This document shows, one piece after another, positions 17,725 to 26,695 of a DNA stretch of 64,000 nucleotides. The translations under genes and the position numbers were made by a program. The notes under the pieces are model-generated. The model had not been told where the DNA came from. It was given only the letters and a program-made list of their open reading frames with translations, and did no database searches. This stretch comes from Terriglobia bacterium (lineage in GTDB: Bacteria; Acidobacteriota; Terriglobia; Acidiferrales; UBA7541): assembly GCA_023512135.1 (NCBI GenBank), contig JAIMAG010000009.1, positions 1 to 64,000 of the forward strand. Reading direction: 5' to 3'. Each line of letters opens with the position of its first letter. Position 1 is the stretch's first letter.

Positions 17725-19218
17725 TCAGTTGCGGGGCCGCAGTTCGGCAGGGAGCAGGTCCCGAAGGCGCAGCGTTTCCGGCAGCGGGTCGGTTCCCATG
17801 GCGAAGCCGAGCGAGGAATCCCGCTCGAGTGCACCGTGCGTTCCTTCCATCGTCACGATGCGATCGAACAACCCTTTGCCCTGGTAGTAGCCCGGCTTCA
17901 GACTCACGACAATGTCCGCAGGGTTTTCCACCTGTCCGGCGCTGGCCCAGGCGCGAATGCGCGCAACGGCATCGGGTAGTCGCGCACGGGCGGTGGCGGC
18001 GAACAGGTCGGCGTCGGCCACCCAGCCTTCGGCATCCAGCCGGCCTGCTGCGGCCAGTTCGGCGAAGACGGGCACAAGTTCCAGTGGATCGCCATGTTCG
18101 GGTTCATAGCGATAGCGGGTGCCGGCATCGTTCCAGCGGAGCCGGGCGCGACTGCCTGCGGCAGCGAGGAGGACAACCGTGTTCGGTTCCGGCGCACGGT
18201 GGATGACCAGTTCGGCGCCTTCCAGGGAAGCCAGATCGGCGGCAAGTTCAGCCACCGCTTCCGGAGCACAGTAAGCGACGAAAAATCCGACCAGACCGTA
18301 AGCCGGCACAACCACGTCGCGCGGCGCACGCAGGGCATCGGTGCGGTGCCAGCCGCGCGCCCGGAGCAGGGCATCGAGCGGCACGTTGCGGCTGCGCACC
18401 ATCGAATTGCCGTGATCGCTCCAGAGCAGGATGCCCAGCTCTCCTCGGCCCGCGTAATAAGCTTCGCGGATCACGTCTTCGAATTCGAGCAGCAACTGTT
18501 GCGCTTCGACGCGGGGCAACATGTGAAACAGCGGGTCACCACTGGAGACGTGCACATGCAAGACCGGTTTTTGCGCCTGCCGAAACAGTCGTCGCAGCCG
18601 CCCCATTTCGGCATGCCAGCCCCGGCGCACAAGCACATACTGGACAGACTTGTGCCAGCCCGGCGCAACGTAGTCGAACCGCTGCAGGTACGGAATGCGG
18701 CGTCCGGAAAGCGTCAGGAACACGCCGCCGCGCAATCGGTTTGCGGCGCGGTCGAAGTACTGGTGTTCGTAGCCGGGCCCGGGCGGTGCGTGCAGGGCCG
18801 CAGCGATGGCCAGTTCGCTGTCCGAAGGGAACGTACTGACCAGCGCCGAGGGACGGTGGAATTCGCGGAAGTGGCCGCGCTGCCAGAGCTCCTCCATCAC
18901 GCCAAAGGGAACGGCGTCAATGCACACCACCAGCCAGCGCTGCGGCGGCCGGTGCAGACGCGACGGGGGTGTCCATTCGCCGTCTGAGGTTACGAAACGG
19001 TCGAGCACGCCGTCGCCATCGCCATCGAACGCCTGCCAGGACTCGCCCGGGTTGCCGTGATGCGTGATGCGCCACTGGCTTGGACCCGCCGGCTCCAGCG
19101 TGAAGGCGGGCGGCTGCGGCCGTCCCCAGAGGAGGACGGAAACCAGCATCCCCACCGCAAGGGCCGTCAGCAACCAGAGTCCGGCGCGGCGCAGTCGCGA
19201 GCGTCGAAACAGGGTCAT
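17725..19218 (-). CDS. Membrane-anchored alkaline phosphatase superfamily protein (type I phosphodiesterase-like)
   Basis: 497 aa with one N-terminal transmembrane anchor (AGLWLLTALAVGMLVSVLLW), so the enzyme probably faces the periplasm. An EF-hand-like DGDGDGVLD loop follows. The catalytic core shows VVCIDAVPFGVMEE (first metal Asp), SALVSTFPSDSELAI (nucleophile Thr or Ser region), HVSSGDPLFH and LLWSDHGNSMV, and a final His in EGTHGAL. These fit nucleotide pyrophosphatase/phosphopentomutase-like enzymes. Substrate unknown. A TACAAT -10-like box lies 26 bases before the ATG. Confidence 0.75.
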   Translation of the reverse strand: MTLFRRSRLRRAGLWLLTALAVGMLVSVLLWGRPQPPAFTLEPAGPSQWRITHHGNPGESWQAFDGDGDGVLDRFVTSDGEWTPPSRLHRPPQRWLVVCIDAVPFGVMEELWQRGHFREFHRPSALVSTFPSDSELAIAAALHAPPGPGYEHQYFDRAANRLRGGVFLTLSGRRIPYLQRFDYVAPGWHKSVQYVLVRRGWHAEMGRLRRLFRQAQKPVLHVHVSSGDPLFHMLPRVEAQQLLLEFEDVIREAYYAGRGELGILLWSDHGNSMVRSRNVPLDALLRARGWHRTDALRAPRDVVVPAYGLVGFFVAYCAPEAVAELAADLASLEGAELVIHRAPEPNTVVLLAAAGSRARLRWNDAGTRYRYEPEHGDPLELVPVFAELAAAGRLDAEGWVADADLFAATARARLPDAVARIRAWASAGQVENPADIVVSLKPGYYQGKGLFDRIVTMEGTHGALERDSSLGFAMGTDPLPETLRLRDLLPAELRPRN

Positions 19219-19378
19219 TGGAGCGTCGCTTTTTTAACGGCAGTTATTGTACCGGTTCGCCCCCGTGGAAAACAGCAAAGTTGCGGTGCGCCGGGAGCCG
19301 ATTTGCACAGCTTTGCCTGCGTTTTTCGCTGTGCTGGAGTAAAATAGAAGCGAACTGCACCAGAGGAGACGAGCGACT

Positions 19379-19855
19379 ATGAAAGGGAATCCGGAAGTGC
19401 TCAAGGTCCTGAACGAGATGCTGAAGGAAGAGCTGACCGCCATCAACCAGTACATCGTGCACGCCGAGATGCAGGAGAACTGGGGCTATCACCGCCTCTC
19501 TCACGAAACGAAAAAGCAGGCCATCGGCGAAATGAAACACGCCGAAAAACTGATCGAACGGATTCTGTTCCTGGAAGGCACGCCGCAGATGGCGGAAACG
19601 ATGAAGCTGCGCATCGGGAAATCGGTGCAGCAGCAGTTGCAGAACGACCTCGCTCTGGAAGAGATGGCGGTGGCCAGCTACAACCGCGCCATCGAAACCG
19701 CTCGCAAGCACAGCGATAATGCCTCCGCCGAATTGCTGCGCGAAATCCTCGAAGACGAAGAAGAGCACGTGGATTTCCTGGAAACGCAGCTCGGACTGAT
19801 CGAGCAACTGGGTCTGGAGAACTACCTCGTCGAACAGATGGAAGAGGAAAAGTAG
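19379..19855 (+). CDS. bfr: Bacterioferritin
   Basis: A 158-aa four-helix protein that assembles into a 24-subunit haem-containing iron store. Residues match the diiron ferroxidase site (Glu18, Glu51, His54, plus DLALEEMAVASYN and EDEEEHVDFLE) and Met52 is the axial haem ligand in GEMKHAEKLIERILFLEG. GAGGAG (19363-19368) stands 10 bases before the ATG and a -10-like TAAAAT lies at 19340-19345. Haem-iron release would normally use a Bfd ferredoxin, which is not seen nearby. Confidence 0.96.
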   Translation: MKGNPEVLKVLNEMLKEELTAINQYIVHAEMQENWGYHRLSHETKKQAIGEMKHAEKLIERILFLEGTPQMAETMKLRIGKSVQQQLQNDLALEEMAVASYNRAIETARKHSDNASAELLREILEDEEEHVDFLETQLGLIEQLGLENYLVEQMEEEK

Positions 19856-20223
19856 TTTCGAGCGATATCCCAAAGGAACTTACTGTCACGCCTTGGATGG
19901 GACCTAGTGTGACCGGGCAGGCTCACCATCCAGTGCAATCCGCACTTCTAGGGTTCACTGTCGAAACGGGTGGGAACACGGGCATGGGGAATCGAAGGTA
20001 ACGAGAAGGTGCTTAGGTTAGGAACGCCAGTCGCTGAGTCCGTAAAACCCCATTGGCACCCGCAAAGACAATCTCGGTTGACAAGTACCAATGAGGTATA
20101 CGTAGATCAGGTACCGCTCTGCACGAACTGCCCAACCAAAGACACCGGATGCCCTGACATTTGGATTCAGGTCAAAACCTTTGATGGCCGCGCGGCTTCC
20201 ATACCCATGGGGTAGCAGGTTAT
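19856..20223. other. 368-base intergenic region, start of a less GC-rich island
   Basis: Composition becomes visibly less GC-rich just after bfr. Short open frames exist (for example 19970-20215 on the plus strand) but have no ribosome binding site or recognisable protein character. No RNA structure is recognised. Confidence 0.55.
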
Positions 20224-21411
20224 TCATGAAGGTCGCTTGGGGACCAATGTTTCTGAGCCAAGCCAGCGACCCCACCGAAACCTTGCAGCCACTCCTGCAG
20301 CCAATGCAATCACTACAACATCCGCGAAAGGAATCCGAAGTCGTGTGTTCATGCAGAAGGGAACGTGTGCCAGGGTTATCGTAACTAGCCAGACCAGAGC
20401 GAAGTACCTATGACGAAGACTAGGGATGAAGAAACCCGCAAGCACGAGACCGAACAGGCTATACCAGTACAGCACGGCCAGTGCCCTCAACGGACTATAA
20501 CCTAGCATGTCCAAGCTCAGCCAAAACGCCCCCAACTTTTCCGGTAGGACTCGAACCGGCAGATACGGATCGGCGACTAGAATTTCTCGGTATTTCTCCA
20601 TTGCGGAACGCGTCATATCCAGTTCCCCGGGAAACTGCATTTGCGGGTTGTTTGTTTCGTAATCCGCGATGCTCCAACCAAGCGTGTGTTTCATAAGCGG
20701 TGCTTTGCTGGGTTGTGTTCGGCCAGTAGGGTCAAGTATGCCCGCCAAGAGGGTAATATTGGTGTAAGTAGAGTGTGTAAAACTGCCGAGCGAGTACCAG
20801 TTCCGCACAGCCCAAGGCAAAACGATCAGTGCCGCCAGTCCTGCCGCTAATACCCATTTTTTCCAAGGTTTGAGCGTAAGCAGTAGGGGCAAGCATAGAA
20901 CAGGCGCAGCCTGTCGGAACAGCGTCGCGATGCCTAGCAGTGCCCCGCTGACAATTCTTCCTCGAAGGGCTAAACCTAGAAAAAACGCAATTGCCCACGC
21001 CCCGAAAGATTCTGTGCCTATGAGGGTCGTTATGTAGATAAGTCCCGGATGCCACAACGCTAGGATGATCGCCGGGCGACGAACCTCAGAATCCCAAAAC
21101 CGTGCAGCAACTTCTCCAACAATAAACGCAGTGTGTATTCCCAATGCGAACTGGAGCAGCCGGATAGCAACCGGCCAGAATTCTCCGAAGACCCACATTG
21201 CGCCCGCAAGGAGCAATGGATAGCCAGGAGGACGAAACGCGGTGGGTTGGCCCGCGTAGGTGTAGCCGGCACCAGACAAAAGAGATTCTGCCAGGGCAAT
21301 GTAAGCGCCGCTATCGCCACCCCCTGACCATGACGGTACGACCTGCGTCCATGCAACAAGGACAACAGCCAGACGGATAGCGATCGCCAGCCAAAGAAGC
21401 ACTTTAAACAT
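20224..21411 (-). CDS. Multi-pass membrane glycosyltransferase (GT39/ArnT-like)
   Basis: 395 aa with about ten hydrophobic helices. The N-terminal outer loop carries an acidic motif (VVPSWSGGGDSGAYIALAESLL) and TAFRPPGYPLLLA, matching the first periplasmic loop of polyprenyl-phosphate-sugar-dependent glycosyltransferases (PMT/ArnT/PglX-type). The rest is hydrophobic with conserved RNWYSLGSF. It probably moves a sugar from a lipid carrier onto a lipid or protein on the outer face of the inner membrane. Codon choice is clearly less GC-biased than in neighbouring genes, suggesting recent acquisition. No other surface-polysaccharide gene is adjacent. Confidence 0.75.
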   Translation of the reverse strand: MFKVLLWLAIAIRLAVVLVAWTQVVPSWSGGGDSGAYIALAESLLSGAGYTYAGQPTAFRPPGYPLLLAGAMWVFGEFWPVAIRLLQFALGIHTAFIVGEVAARFWDSEVRRPAIILALWHPGLIYITTLIGTESFGAWAIAFFLGLALRGRIVSGALLGIATLFRQAAPVLCLPLLLTLKPWKKWVLAAGLAALIVLPWAVRNWYSLGSFTHSTYTNITLLAGILDPTGRTQPSKAPLMKHTLGWSIADYETNNPQMQFPGELDMTRSAMEKYREILVADPYLPVRVLPEKLGAFWLSLDMLGYSPLRALAVLYWYSLFGLVLAGFFIPSLRHRYFALVWLVTITLAHVPFCMNTRLRIPFADVVVIALAAGVAARFRWGRWLGSETLVPKRPS

Positions 21412-21975
21412 GCCCAGAACCTACCCTGTTTCCACTCTGAGAAACTGCGGGGGAACGACGATTCATTATATGGTGAAATTTGTAGAAATTCTTGTCTATG
21501 AGGAGTTCCGTGAGCGCTTAAGTTTTCTCTGAAGGCAAATGGTGCATGGAACAAACTTTATCGCCGGCCCCAGCGAAAATCGCTTGGTTTCGCTGCGAGT
21601 TCTGATTCAACACTGCTTTTAGTAGCAACCGACCGCGGCAACTTTGAATTTTGCGGAAATTCTTCTTAGAGGTTAGGAATGCAGAGCCACTCAGCTTCTT
21701 CCGTCTTGTCAACGGCTGACACGCTACGCAAGCAGTCGGTTGCTGTGCGCGCAGGTGAGCGGGGCTCGCTACACAACGTGAGTTTTCATTTCTACCGGTT
21801 GAGATGTGGCCGATTTTCTCGAGGAAGACCACAACAACAAAATGGCCCCTGCTTTGCGGCGCGCTTGGCGGGTGCGGCCGAATCGCGTAAAATGGGGTTT
21901 TGCGCCGGCCTAGCGACGCGGAGTGAGTCTGCTGCACGAGGCTCCGCGCAGACCGGCCAGCGCCGGGAGCCTGCC
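21412..21975. other. 564-base intergenic region upstream of rpmE
   Basis: The glycosyltransferase and rpmE are divergent here. A perfect minus-strand -10 hexamer TATAAT (21470-21465) lacks a convincing -35. The first ~300 bases are relatively AT-rich and contain no supported gene. GC content returns to normal after about 21850, where the rpmE promoter lies. Confidence 0.5.
21865..21893 (+). promoter_or_regulatory. Promoter of rpmE
   Basis: TTGGCG (21865-21870), 17 bases, TAAAAT (21888-21893). Transcription would start near 21900 and leave a leader of about 75 bases before the GTG at 21976. Confidence 0.55.
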
Positions 21976-22188
21976 GTGAAACCAAACATCCATCCGGACT
22001 ACCACGAAGTCACCGTGCATTGCGCGTGCGGCAACACCTTCCAGACGCGCTCCACCTACAAAGGCCCGATGATCCGGGTCGAGATCTGCTCGAACTGCCA
22101 TCCGTTCTTCACCGGCAAACAGAAGCTGGTGGATACGGCCGGCCGGGTGGAACGTTTCCAGCGCAAGTACGCCGACCGCAAGAAGTAG
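21976..22188 (+). CDS. rpmE: 50S ribosomal protein L31, zinc-binding type
   Basis: A 70-aa protein of the large ribosomal subunit. The start is the GTG giving [20 protein letters not shown], matching the family N-terminus; GGGAG lies upstream. Cys residues in HCACG and ICSNCHPFF define the C+ (zinc-containing) form, which some bacteria replace under zinc starvation. The C-terminus is basic ([11 protein letters not shown]) as expected. It is usually near prfA and prmC, which lie 4.5 kb downstream here. Confidence 0.96.
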   Translation: MKPNIHPDYHEVTVHCACGNTFQTRSTYKGPMIRVEICSNCHPFFTGKQKLVDTAGRVERFQRKYADRKK

Positions 22189-22247
22189 CCTGGCTGCCTG
22201 CCGCAGCGAGCGCGCGCGGCACCGGCAGATTCTCACCACTTCTTGCG

Positions 22248-22276
22248 TTGACGCCGTTCGCACAGGTTGTTAGAGT
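22248..22276 (+). promoter_or_regulatory. Promoter of the ThyX-like gene, leaderless type
   Basis: TTGACG (22248-22253), 17 bases, TAGAGT (22271-22276). The -10 ends 8 bases before ATG 22285 and there is no Shine-Dalgarno sequence, so the mRNA should begin at or within a base or two of the start codon. Confidence 0.65.
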
Positions 22277-22284
22277 GCCGAGCG

Positions 22285-23871
22285 ATGGCGACGCTGCCGG
22301 CGCACATCCCGGTTCCGGAACGGGTCGAAACCGCGCCGCCGCGGGTCACCCTGCGCAACTGGTTCGCGCGGCCCTATGACCATGCCATCGCCGCGGCGCG
22401 CACCTGCTACGCGCCCCGTCTGATCGAACCTGAGGAAATTACCGACAAGCAGCGGCTCACCATCGGCGCGGCCACCTTCTATGCCGGCCATCACACGGTT
22501 TATCAGCATGCCCATTTCGAGTTCGGCCTGGAAAACGTCAGCCGGCAATTGGTCTGGTCGCTGCTCCACGCGCATCCGTTCTACAACTCCGAGCAGCAGT
22601 CACAACGCTATGTGCGGTTGGACCAGCCGCGCGCCTACATTCCTCCGGAGTCGCAGAAGTTCGGCCCGGCCGAGCGGCGCATCTACGAACGCGCCATTGC
22701 TCGTGCCTGGCACTGGTATCGCGAGCTGACCGAACTGCTCCGGCCCGACGCGCGGGCCATCCTGGCCGAGATCTGGCACCTCAGCTCGATGTCGCACCCG
22801 AAGCGGGTGCAGAAGGTCGAGCGTCAGGCTGAAAAGCGTGCCATCGAGGTGGCCCGCTACGTGTTGCCCGTGGCTGCGTTCACCACGCTGGTGCACACGC
22901 TGAGCGGCATCGTCCTGCACCGGCTCTGGCGCATGCAGGCCGCCTGCGACACCCCGGACGAAGCCCGTCAGGTGATCGGCGAGATGGTGGAGTGCGTGCG
23001 CCGCGTGGACCCGCAGTTCTTCGACCGCTTCGACAACCCTCCCCTGGATCGCGCCGCGCTGCCCGAATGGCACTGGCGCCCGCTGGATGCGACCGAAGCG
23101 GAGCGGTTCGTGCGCGAGTTCGATGCCCGTCTCGAGGGCCGCACCTCCAGACTGATCGCATTTTCTCCGCAGGCGCCTGCCGTTGTGGCCGAAGCCTTCC
23201 GCGCCGTGCTCGGTCAGACGCAGCAGCAGTGCAGCGATGCCGAAGCGCTCGAGCGGCTGCTGAATCCCGCGCGCAATCCCTACCGCTTGCAGACGCTCAA
23301 CGTGGGTGTGCATGCGCCGGCGATGCGCGCCCTCGAGCACGCCCACTACACGTTCGCCAAGAAAATCAGCCACGCTGCCGACAGTCAGGATCAACGCCAC
23401 CGCATGGTGCCCGGCTCGCGTCCCCTGCTCACGCTCACCGACACGCGTTCGCCGGATTTCATCCTCCCTGCGCTGATCCGCTCCAATCCGCGCGCCCGCG
23501 AAGGCTACGAGCAGGCCATGGCGGAAGCCTGGCAGGCCAAAAACGAGCTGCTCGACCGGGGCGTGCCGCCCGAAATCGCCCTCTATCTGTTGCCCAATGC
23601 CCGGGCGATCCGGCTGGTCGAGTCCGGTTCGCTGCTCCACCTGATGCACAAATGGCAGATGCGCACCTGCTTCAACGCACAGGAGGAGATCTACCAGGCC
23701 TCGATGGAGGAGCTGGAGCAGGTTCGTGCCGTCCACCCGGAGCTGGTGCGCTACATCGGGCCCCCGTGTCATGTTCGCGCCGGCGTGGCCACGCCGATCT
23801 GCACCGAGGGATCGCATTTCTGCGGCGTCAAAGTCTGGCTCGATTTTCCCAACCTCACGCGCCGTATCTAG
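22285..23871 (+). CDS. Double-length FAD-dependent thymidylate synthase (ThyX-like tandem)
   Basis: 528 aa, about twice the length of ordinary ThyX, which makes dTMP from dUMP with FAD and methylenetetrahydrofolate. Two ThyX-like halves are visible. The N-half has HFEFGLENVSRQLVWSLLHA followed by NSEQQSQRYV, resembling the ThyX Ser-x-Arg-Tyr end, but its RHR element is degenerate. The C-half has HYTFAKKISHAADSQDQRHR with an intact Arg371-His372-Arg373. The halves may form a pseudo-dimer replacing half of the usual tetramer. No thyA is in this window. I leave the symbol blank because catalytic competence is uncertain. Confidence 0.8.
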   Translation: MATLPAHIPVPERVETAPPRVTLRNWFARPYDHAIAAARTCYAPRLIEPEEITDKQRLTIGAATFYAGHHTVYQHAHFEFGLENVSRQLVWSLLHAHPFYNSEQQSQRYVRLDQPRAYIPPESQKFGPAERRIYERAIARAWHWYRELTELLRPDARAILAEIWHLSSMSHPKRVQKVERQAEKRAIEVARYVLPVAAFTTLVHTLSGIVLHRLWRMQAACDTPDEARQVIGEMVECVRRVDPQFFDRFDNPPLDRAALPEWHWRPLDATEAERFVREFDARLEGRTSRLIAFSPQAPAVVAEAFRAVLGQTQQQCSDAEALERLLNPARNPYRLQTLNVGVHAPAMRALEHAHYTFAKKISHAADSQDQRHRMVPGSRPLLTLTDTRSPDFILPALIRSNPRAREGYEQAMAEAWQAKNELLDRGVPPEIALYLLPNARAIRLVESGSLLHLMHKWQMRTCFNAQEEIYQASMEELEQVRAVHPELVRYIGPPCHVRAGVATPICTEGSHFCGVKVWLDFPNLTRRI

Positions 23872-23874
23872 CCC

Positions 23875-24318
23875 GTGACCCGCCGAGGCAGTCTGGCCTA
23901 CTACTTCGCTGCGGTGGCGGTGGGCAGCCTGGCCCTGGCCGGCTCGCTCTGGCTGGAGCGGCGTCTGGCCGGAGTGCCGCAGCCCGGGTTGCTGAATCTC
24001 TACTTTCTCTGTTTGCTCACGGGCAGTTTTCCGACTCTGGTCTTCGCGTTTCTGCTGCGCCGCGTAATGTCGCTGCGAACCTGCCGTGCCTGGCATTGGG
24101 CGTTGGCCGGGGCTGGTCTGTCCGGGCTATTGCTGTGGGTGCTCGGCGGGGTCGGGCCGTGGCTGCGGCCCGTGCTGGCGGAGTTGCTCTGGCGTGTTCT
24201 GTTCGAAGGAGCCTCGGTGGTGCTGGCGACGAACCCGTGGGTGGTGCTGCCCGCCGGCGCAGCGACGGCTGGAGTGCTTTTCCTCGTTCACCGGGCCTTC
24301 CCGGCTGCCGGACAGTGA
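23875..24318 (+). CDS. Small four-helix membrane protein of unknown function
   Basis: 147 aa starting at GTG 23875, three bases after the ThyX-like stop, so probably translated from the same mRNA. Hydrophobic segments: YYFAAVAVGSLALAGSLWL, LYFLCLLTGSFPTLVFAFLL, WALAGAGLSGLLLWVLGG and VVLPAGAATAGVLFLVH. No charged motif or known family is recognised. The reading frame is closed and its codon use is normal for the region. Confidence 0.6.
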   Translation: MTRRGSLAYYFAAVAVGSLALAGSLWLERRLAGVPQPGLLNLYFLCLLTGSFPTLVFAFLLRRVMSLRTCRAWHWALAGAGLSGLLLWVLGGVGPWLRPVLAELLWRVLFEGASVVLATNPWVVLPAGAATAGVLFLVHRAFPAAGQ

Positions 24319-24335
24319 ATCGCGGCGGCGCGCCT

Positions 24336-24369
24336 GCAGCTTGCAAGCTGCTCCGCAGTGGCGTAGAAG
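24336..24369 (+). promoter_or_regulatory. Promoter of the dsbA-like/mauE operon with a palindromic operator candidate
   Basis: TTGCAA (24341-24346), 17 bases, TAGAAG (24364-24369). The -35 box is the centre of a perfect 16-bp palindrome GCAGCTTGCAAGCTGC (24336-24351), so a repressor bound there would block RNA polymerase. Confidence 0.45.
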
Positions 24370-24381
24370 GAAGGGGAACCC

Positions 24382-24978
24382 ATGCGCACTGCGTTTCGGC
24401 TCTGCGTTCTGCTCGTCCTGCCGGCGCTGGCCGCTCTGCCGGCAGTGGCGCAGCAAGGCAAGCGCTTCGGCGCGCTGGATGCGCCGATCACCGTGGAAGT
24501 GTTCAGCGACATGCAGTGTCCGGCCTGCGCGACCTACCATCTGGAAACGCTGCGTCCGCTGATGAAGGACTATGTGGCCACGGGCAAGGTCTTCTTGATC
24601 TTCCGCCTCACGGTCAACCACCGCCACTCCTATCGCGCCGCCCGCTACATGAACGCCGCTGCACTGGCCGGTCTGTTCGAAAAGGCCAGCGAAGTGCTGT
24701 TCGAAAAACAGAAACTGTGGAGCGAAACCGGCGACGTGGAAGCGGCACTGGCTGCCGGGCTGACCGAAGTGGAAATGGCGCGCATTCGCGAACAGCTCGA
24801 TGCGCAGGAAATCGAACAGGCCATCGAAGCGGACCGTGCGCTGGCCCGCACGTTCCAGGTTCGTTCCACGCCGACCACATTCATCCGCCATCGCGGTGAA
24901 ACCACGCCCGTCGTCGGCGTGGTCAGCTACGCGATCCTGCGCCGCTATCTCGACCGTTTGCTGGAAGGCTCGCCATGA
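24382..24978 (+). CDS. Exported DsbA-family thioredoxin-fold protein
   Basis: 198 aa with a signal peptide (RLCVLLVLPALAALPAVA). The thioredoxin fold follows: strand ITVEVFSDMQ, active-site CPAC and helix, an alpha-helical insert, and the cis-Pro loop RSTPTTFI. This is the DsbA/DsbG-like 'thioredoxin_4' architecture; it probably oxidises or isomerises periplasmic disulfides. GGAAGGGG precedes the ATG. The stop overlaps the start of the MauE-like gene (ATGA), an arrangement suggesting that the two work as an electron-transfer pair. Confidence 0.88.
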   Translation: MRTAFRLCVLLVLPALAALPAVAQQGKRFGALDAPITVEVFSDMQCPACATYHLETLRPLMKDYVATGKVFLIFRLTVNHRHSYRAARYMNAAALAGLFEKASEVLFEKQKLWSETGDVEAALAAGLTEVEMARIREQLDAQEIEQAIEADRALARTFQVRSTPTTFIRHRGETTPVVGVVSYAILRRYLDRLLEGSP

Positions 24979-25409
24979 GAGTTCGTGCGCAGCTCGTCGC
25001 GCGTTGCGTGCTCGGGCTCGTGTTTGTCTATGCGGCCTGGACCAAACTCGCGCAACCCTGGGAGCGCTTTGCGCTTTCGGTGGATTCCTACCGTCTGCTG
25101 CCGGAGTGGGGCGTGATTGTGGTCGCGCGGGCACTGCCCTGGCTGGAGCTGCTGCTCGGCCTGCTGCTGGTGGCCGGCTGGCTGCTGCACTATGTGGCGC
25201 CGCTGGTGACGGCCCTGCTGGCGGGGTTCTGGGTGGCCATGCTGTGGGCCTATCTGCGGGGATTGGGCATTGACTGCGGCTGCTTTGGCATCGGCCAGGC
25301 GGTGGGACCGGCCACGCTGCTGCGGGATGCCCTGCTGGTGGTGCTTGCCGGTTTCGTGACGCTCGGAGCCTTCCGTGCGCGCCGGGCTAGCTCCGCCAGC
25401 GCAGCGTGA
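24975..25409 (+). CDS. MauE/DoxX-like membrane protein
   Basis: 144 aa with four membrane helices (VARCVLGLVFVYAAWTKL; VARALPWLELLLGLLLVAGWLL; VTALLAGFWVAMLWAYL; ALLVVLAGFVTLGAF). The Cys pair in GIDCGCFG before helix 4 is the hallmark of MauE-type proteins, which resemble the VKOR/DsbB four-helix fold and support disulfide chemistry of exported proteins. It overlaps the DsbA-like gene by four bases. I infer that it re-oxidises (or reduces) that partner in the membrane. Its last 23 bases overlap the convergent Rieske oxygenase gene. Confidence 0.85.
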   Translation: MRVRAQLVARCVLGLVFVYAAWTKLAQPWERFALSVDSYRLLPEWGVIVVARALPWLELLLGLLLVAGWLLHYVAPLVTALLAGFWVAMLWAYLRGLGIDCGCFGIGQAVGPATLLRDALLVVLAGFVTLGAFRARRASSASAA

Positions 25410-26466
25410 CCCGCCCGGGCAGAGGGTGCGGCGGCTCGACGCCGGTGCGTTTGGCTTCTAGGTGCCGCGCTTTCAACTGGAAGTACCACTTCGCGGGCCG
25501 GTCGGCATCGTCGATCAGCATCATGCGCGGCTGACGGGCCACGCCGGCTGCCTGCAGCTCCATGGTGCGGCGGTCCTGCTCGATGAACCGTCGGCCAAAG
25601 GCGCGGAACAGCGGCACCACAAAGGGAACCCGGCGAAACAGATTCCACGCGGCCACGAAATCGATGCGGCAGCGCTCGCGGTGGATTGGCGTCACGGTGG
25701 CCCGACTGGAAAACCAGTACGGCCCGCAGCGAATCTGTTCCAGGCGCATGTTCGGCAGCACGAATTCGATTGTGGTCGTGACCGGATGGCCGTAGATGCG
25801 CAGCAGTTTATAGGGCGCACTGTTCGGCGAAGGTTCATGCGGCACGATCCGGAAGCCGTTGGGAATCGGCTCGAAGGTTTTCTCCTTGAGGCGGATGCTG
25901 CGCCGGCTGCGCCACCACCAGGCCTGATGCACGAACGGTCCGTGTGCCGGGTCCATCAGACCGATGATGCCGTTGTCCATCGTGCAGGGGAGCTCGGCCT
26001 CGAGGTGGGTGCGCGTGTAGCGTTCGCTGAAGACGGGCAATTCCGGCGGTGGCGGCACCGGTTCGTTCGGCCGTTCCGGGTCGGGCAGAAAGACCCACAC
26101 GTAGCCATCCCGCTCTTCGCAGGGAAAGCGTCGGGCGTAGATGCGTTCGACGCGCAGCGATTCGTGGCCCGCCAGGGAAGGGATTTCGCGGCATTGACCG
26201 GTATGCGGGTCGAACTTCCAGCCGTGATAGCTGCACTCGACCAGCCGCCCGTCGAACCAGCCGCAACTGAGCGGCATCGCACGGTGCGGACAGGCATCGA
26301 ACAGCGCAAAGGCCCGGCCCTGCTCGTCGCGTCCGAGCACCAGGGCGGTACCCAGCAGCTCGGCAGGGCGCAGTTTGCCACGGCGAAGCTGCGTGCTCCG
26401 CGCTGCGGGATACCAGAAGCCCCACAGCCATTCGTCGTTGCGTTCGTTGCTCGGTGTGCCGGCCAC
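25387..26466 (-). CDS. Rieske non-haem iron oxygenase (pheophorbide a oxygenase/ring-hydroxylase alpha-like)
   Basis: 359 aa. An N-terminal Rieske [2Fe-2S] domain has [12 protein letters not shown]...CSYHGWKF (CxH-x16-CxxH). The catalytic domain shows the mononuclear iron motif [16 protein letters not shown] (Asp-x2-His-x4-His). The overall form is that of PaO/Lls1-like monooxygenases rather than two-component dioxygenases; no beta subunit is adjacent. Start GTG 26466 is preferred because AGGAG lies 7 bases upstream; the earlier GTG at 26499 lies upstream of the likely -10 TATACT (26493-26488). Substrate unknown, probably an aromatic or tetrapyrrole compound. Confidence 0.85.
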   Translation of the reverse strand: MAGTPSNERNDEWLWGFWYPAARSTQLRRGKLRPAELLGTALVLGRDEQGRAFALFDACPHRAMPLSCGWFDGRLVECSYHGWKFDPHTGQCREIPSLAGHESLRVERIYARRFPCEERDGYVWVFLPDPERPNEPVPPPPELPVFSERYTRTHLEAELPCTMDNGIIGLMDPAHGPFVHQAWWWRSRRSIRLKEKTFEPIPNGFRIVPHEPSPNSAPYKLLRIYGHPVTTTIEFVLPNMRLEQIRCGPYWFSSRATVTPIHRERCRIDFVAAWNLFRRVPFVVPLFRAFGRRFIEQDRRTMELQAAGVARQPRMMLIDDADRPAKWYFQLKARHLEAKRTGVEPPHPLPGRVTLRWRS

Positions 26467-26525
26467 CGGTTCGCTCCTGCTGCGCGGAGTATACCCCACC
26501 TGGGCAACCCGGGCTGGGCCGCTGT

Positions 26526-26554
26526 TTGACTTTGCTGGCGTGCAGGGTTATGCT
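26526..26554 (+). promoter_or_regulatory. Promoter upstream of prfA
   Basis: TTGACT (26526-26531), 17 bases, TATGCT (26549-26554). Transcription near 26561 would leave a leader of about 135 bases before prfA, with no recognised regulatory structure. Confidence 0.55.
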
Positions 26555-26695
26555 GGGCGCAGGATTGGTGATGATCGCTGCGTTCTATTAGCCGTTCCCC
26601 TGGCGTTCCACGAGGAACGCTCCCGTCCTCTTCCGCTTGGACCGAAAACGCGTACACCCTTGCCCGCTGACCCGGTTCAGCGAGGCGAAGTCTGG

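Noticed and set aside
19970-20215. An 81-codon open frame after bfr
   Set aside because: No ribosome binding site, no recognisable domain and irregular codon use.
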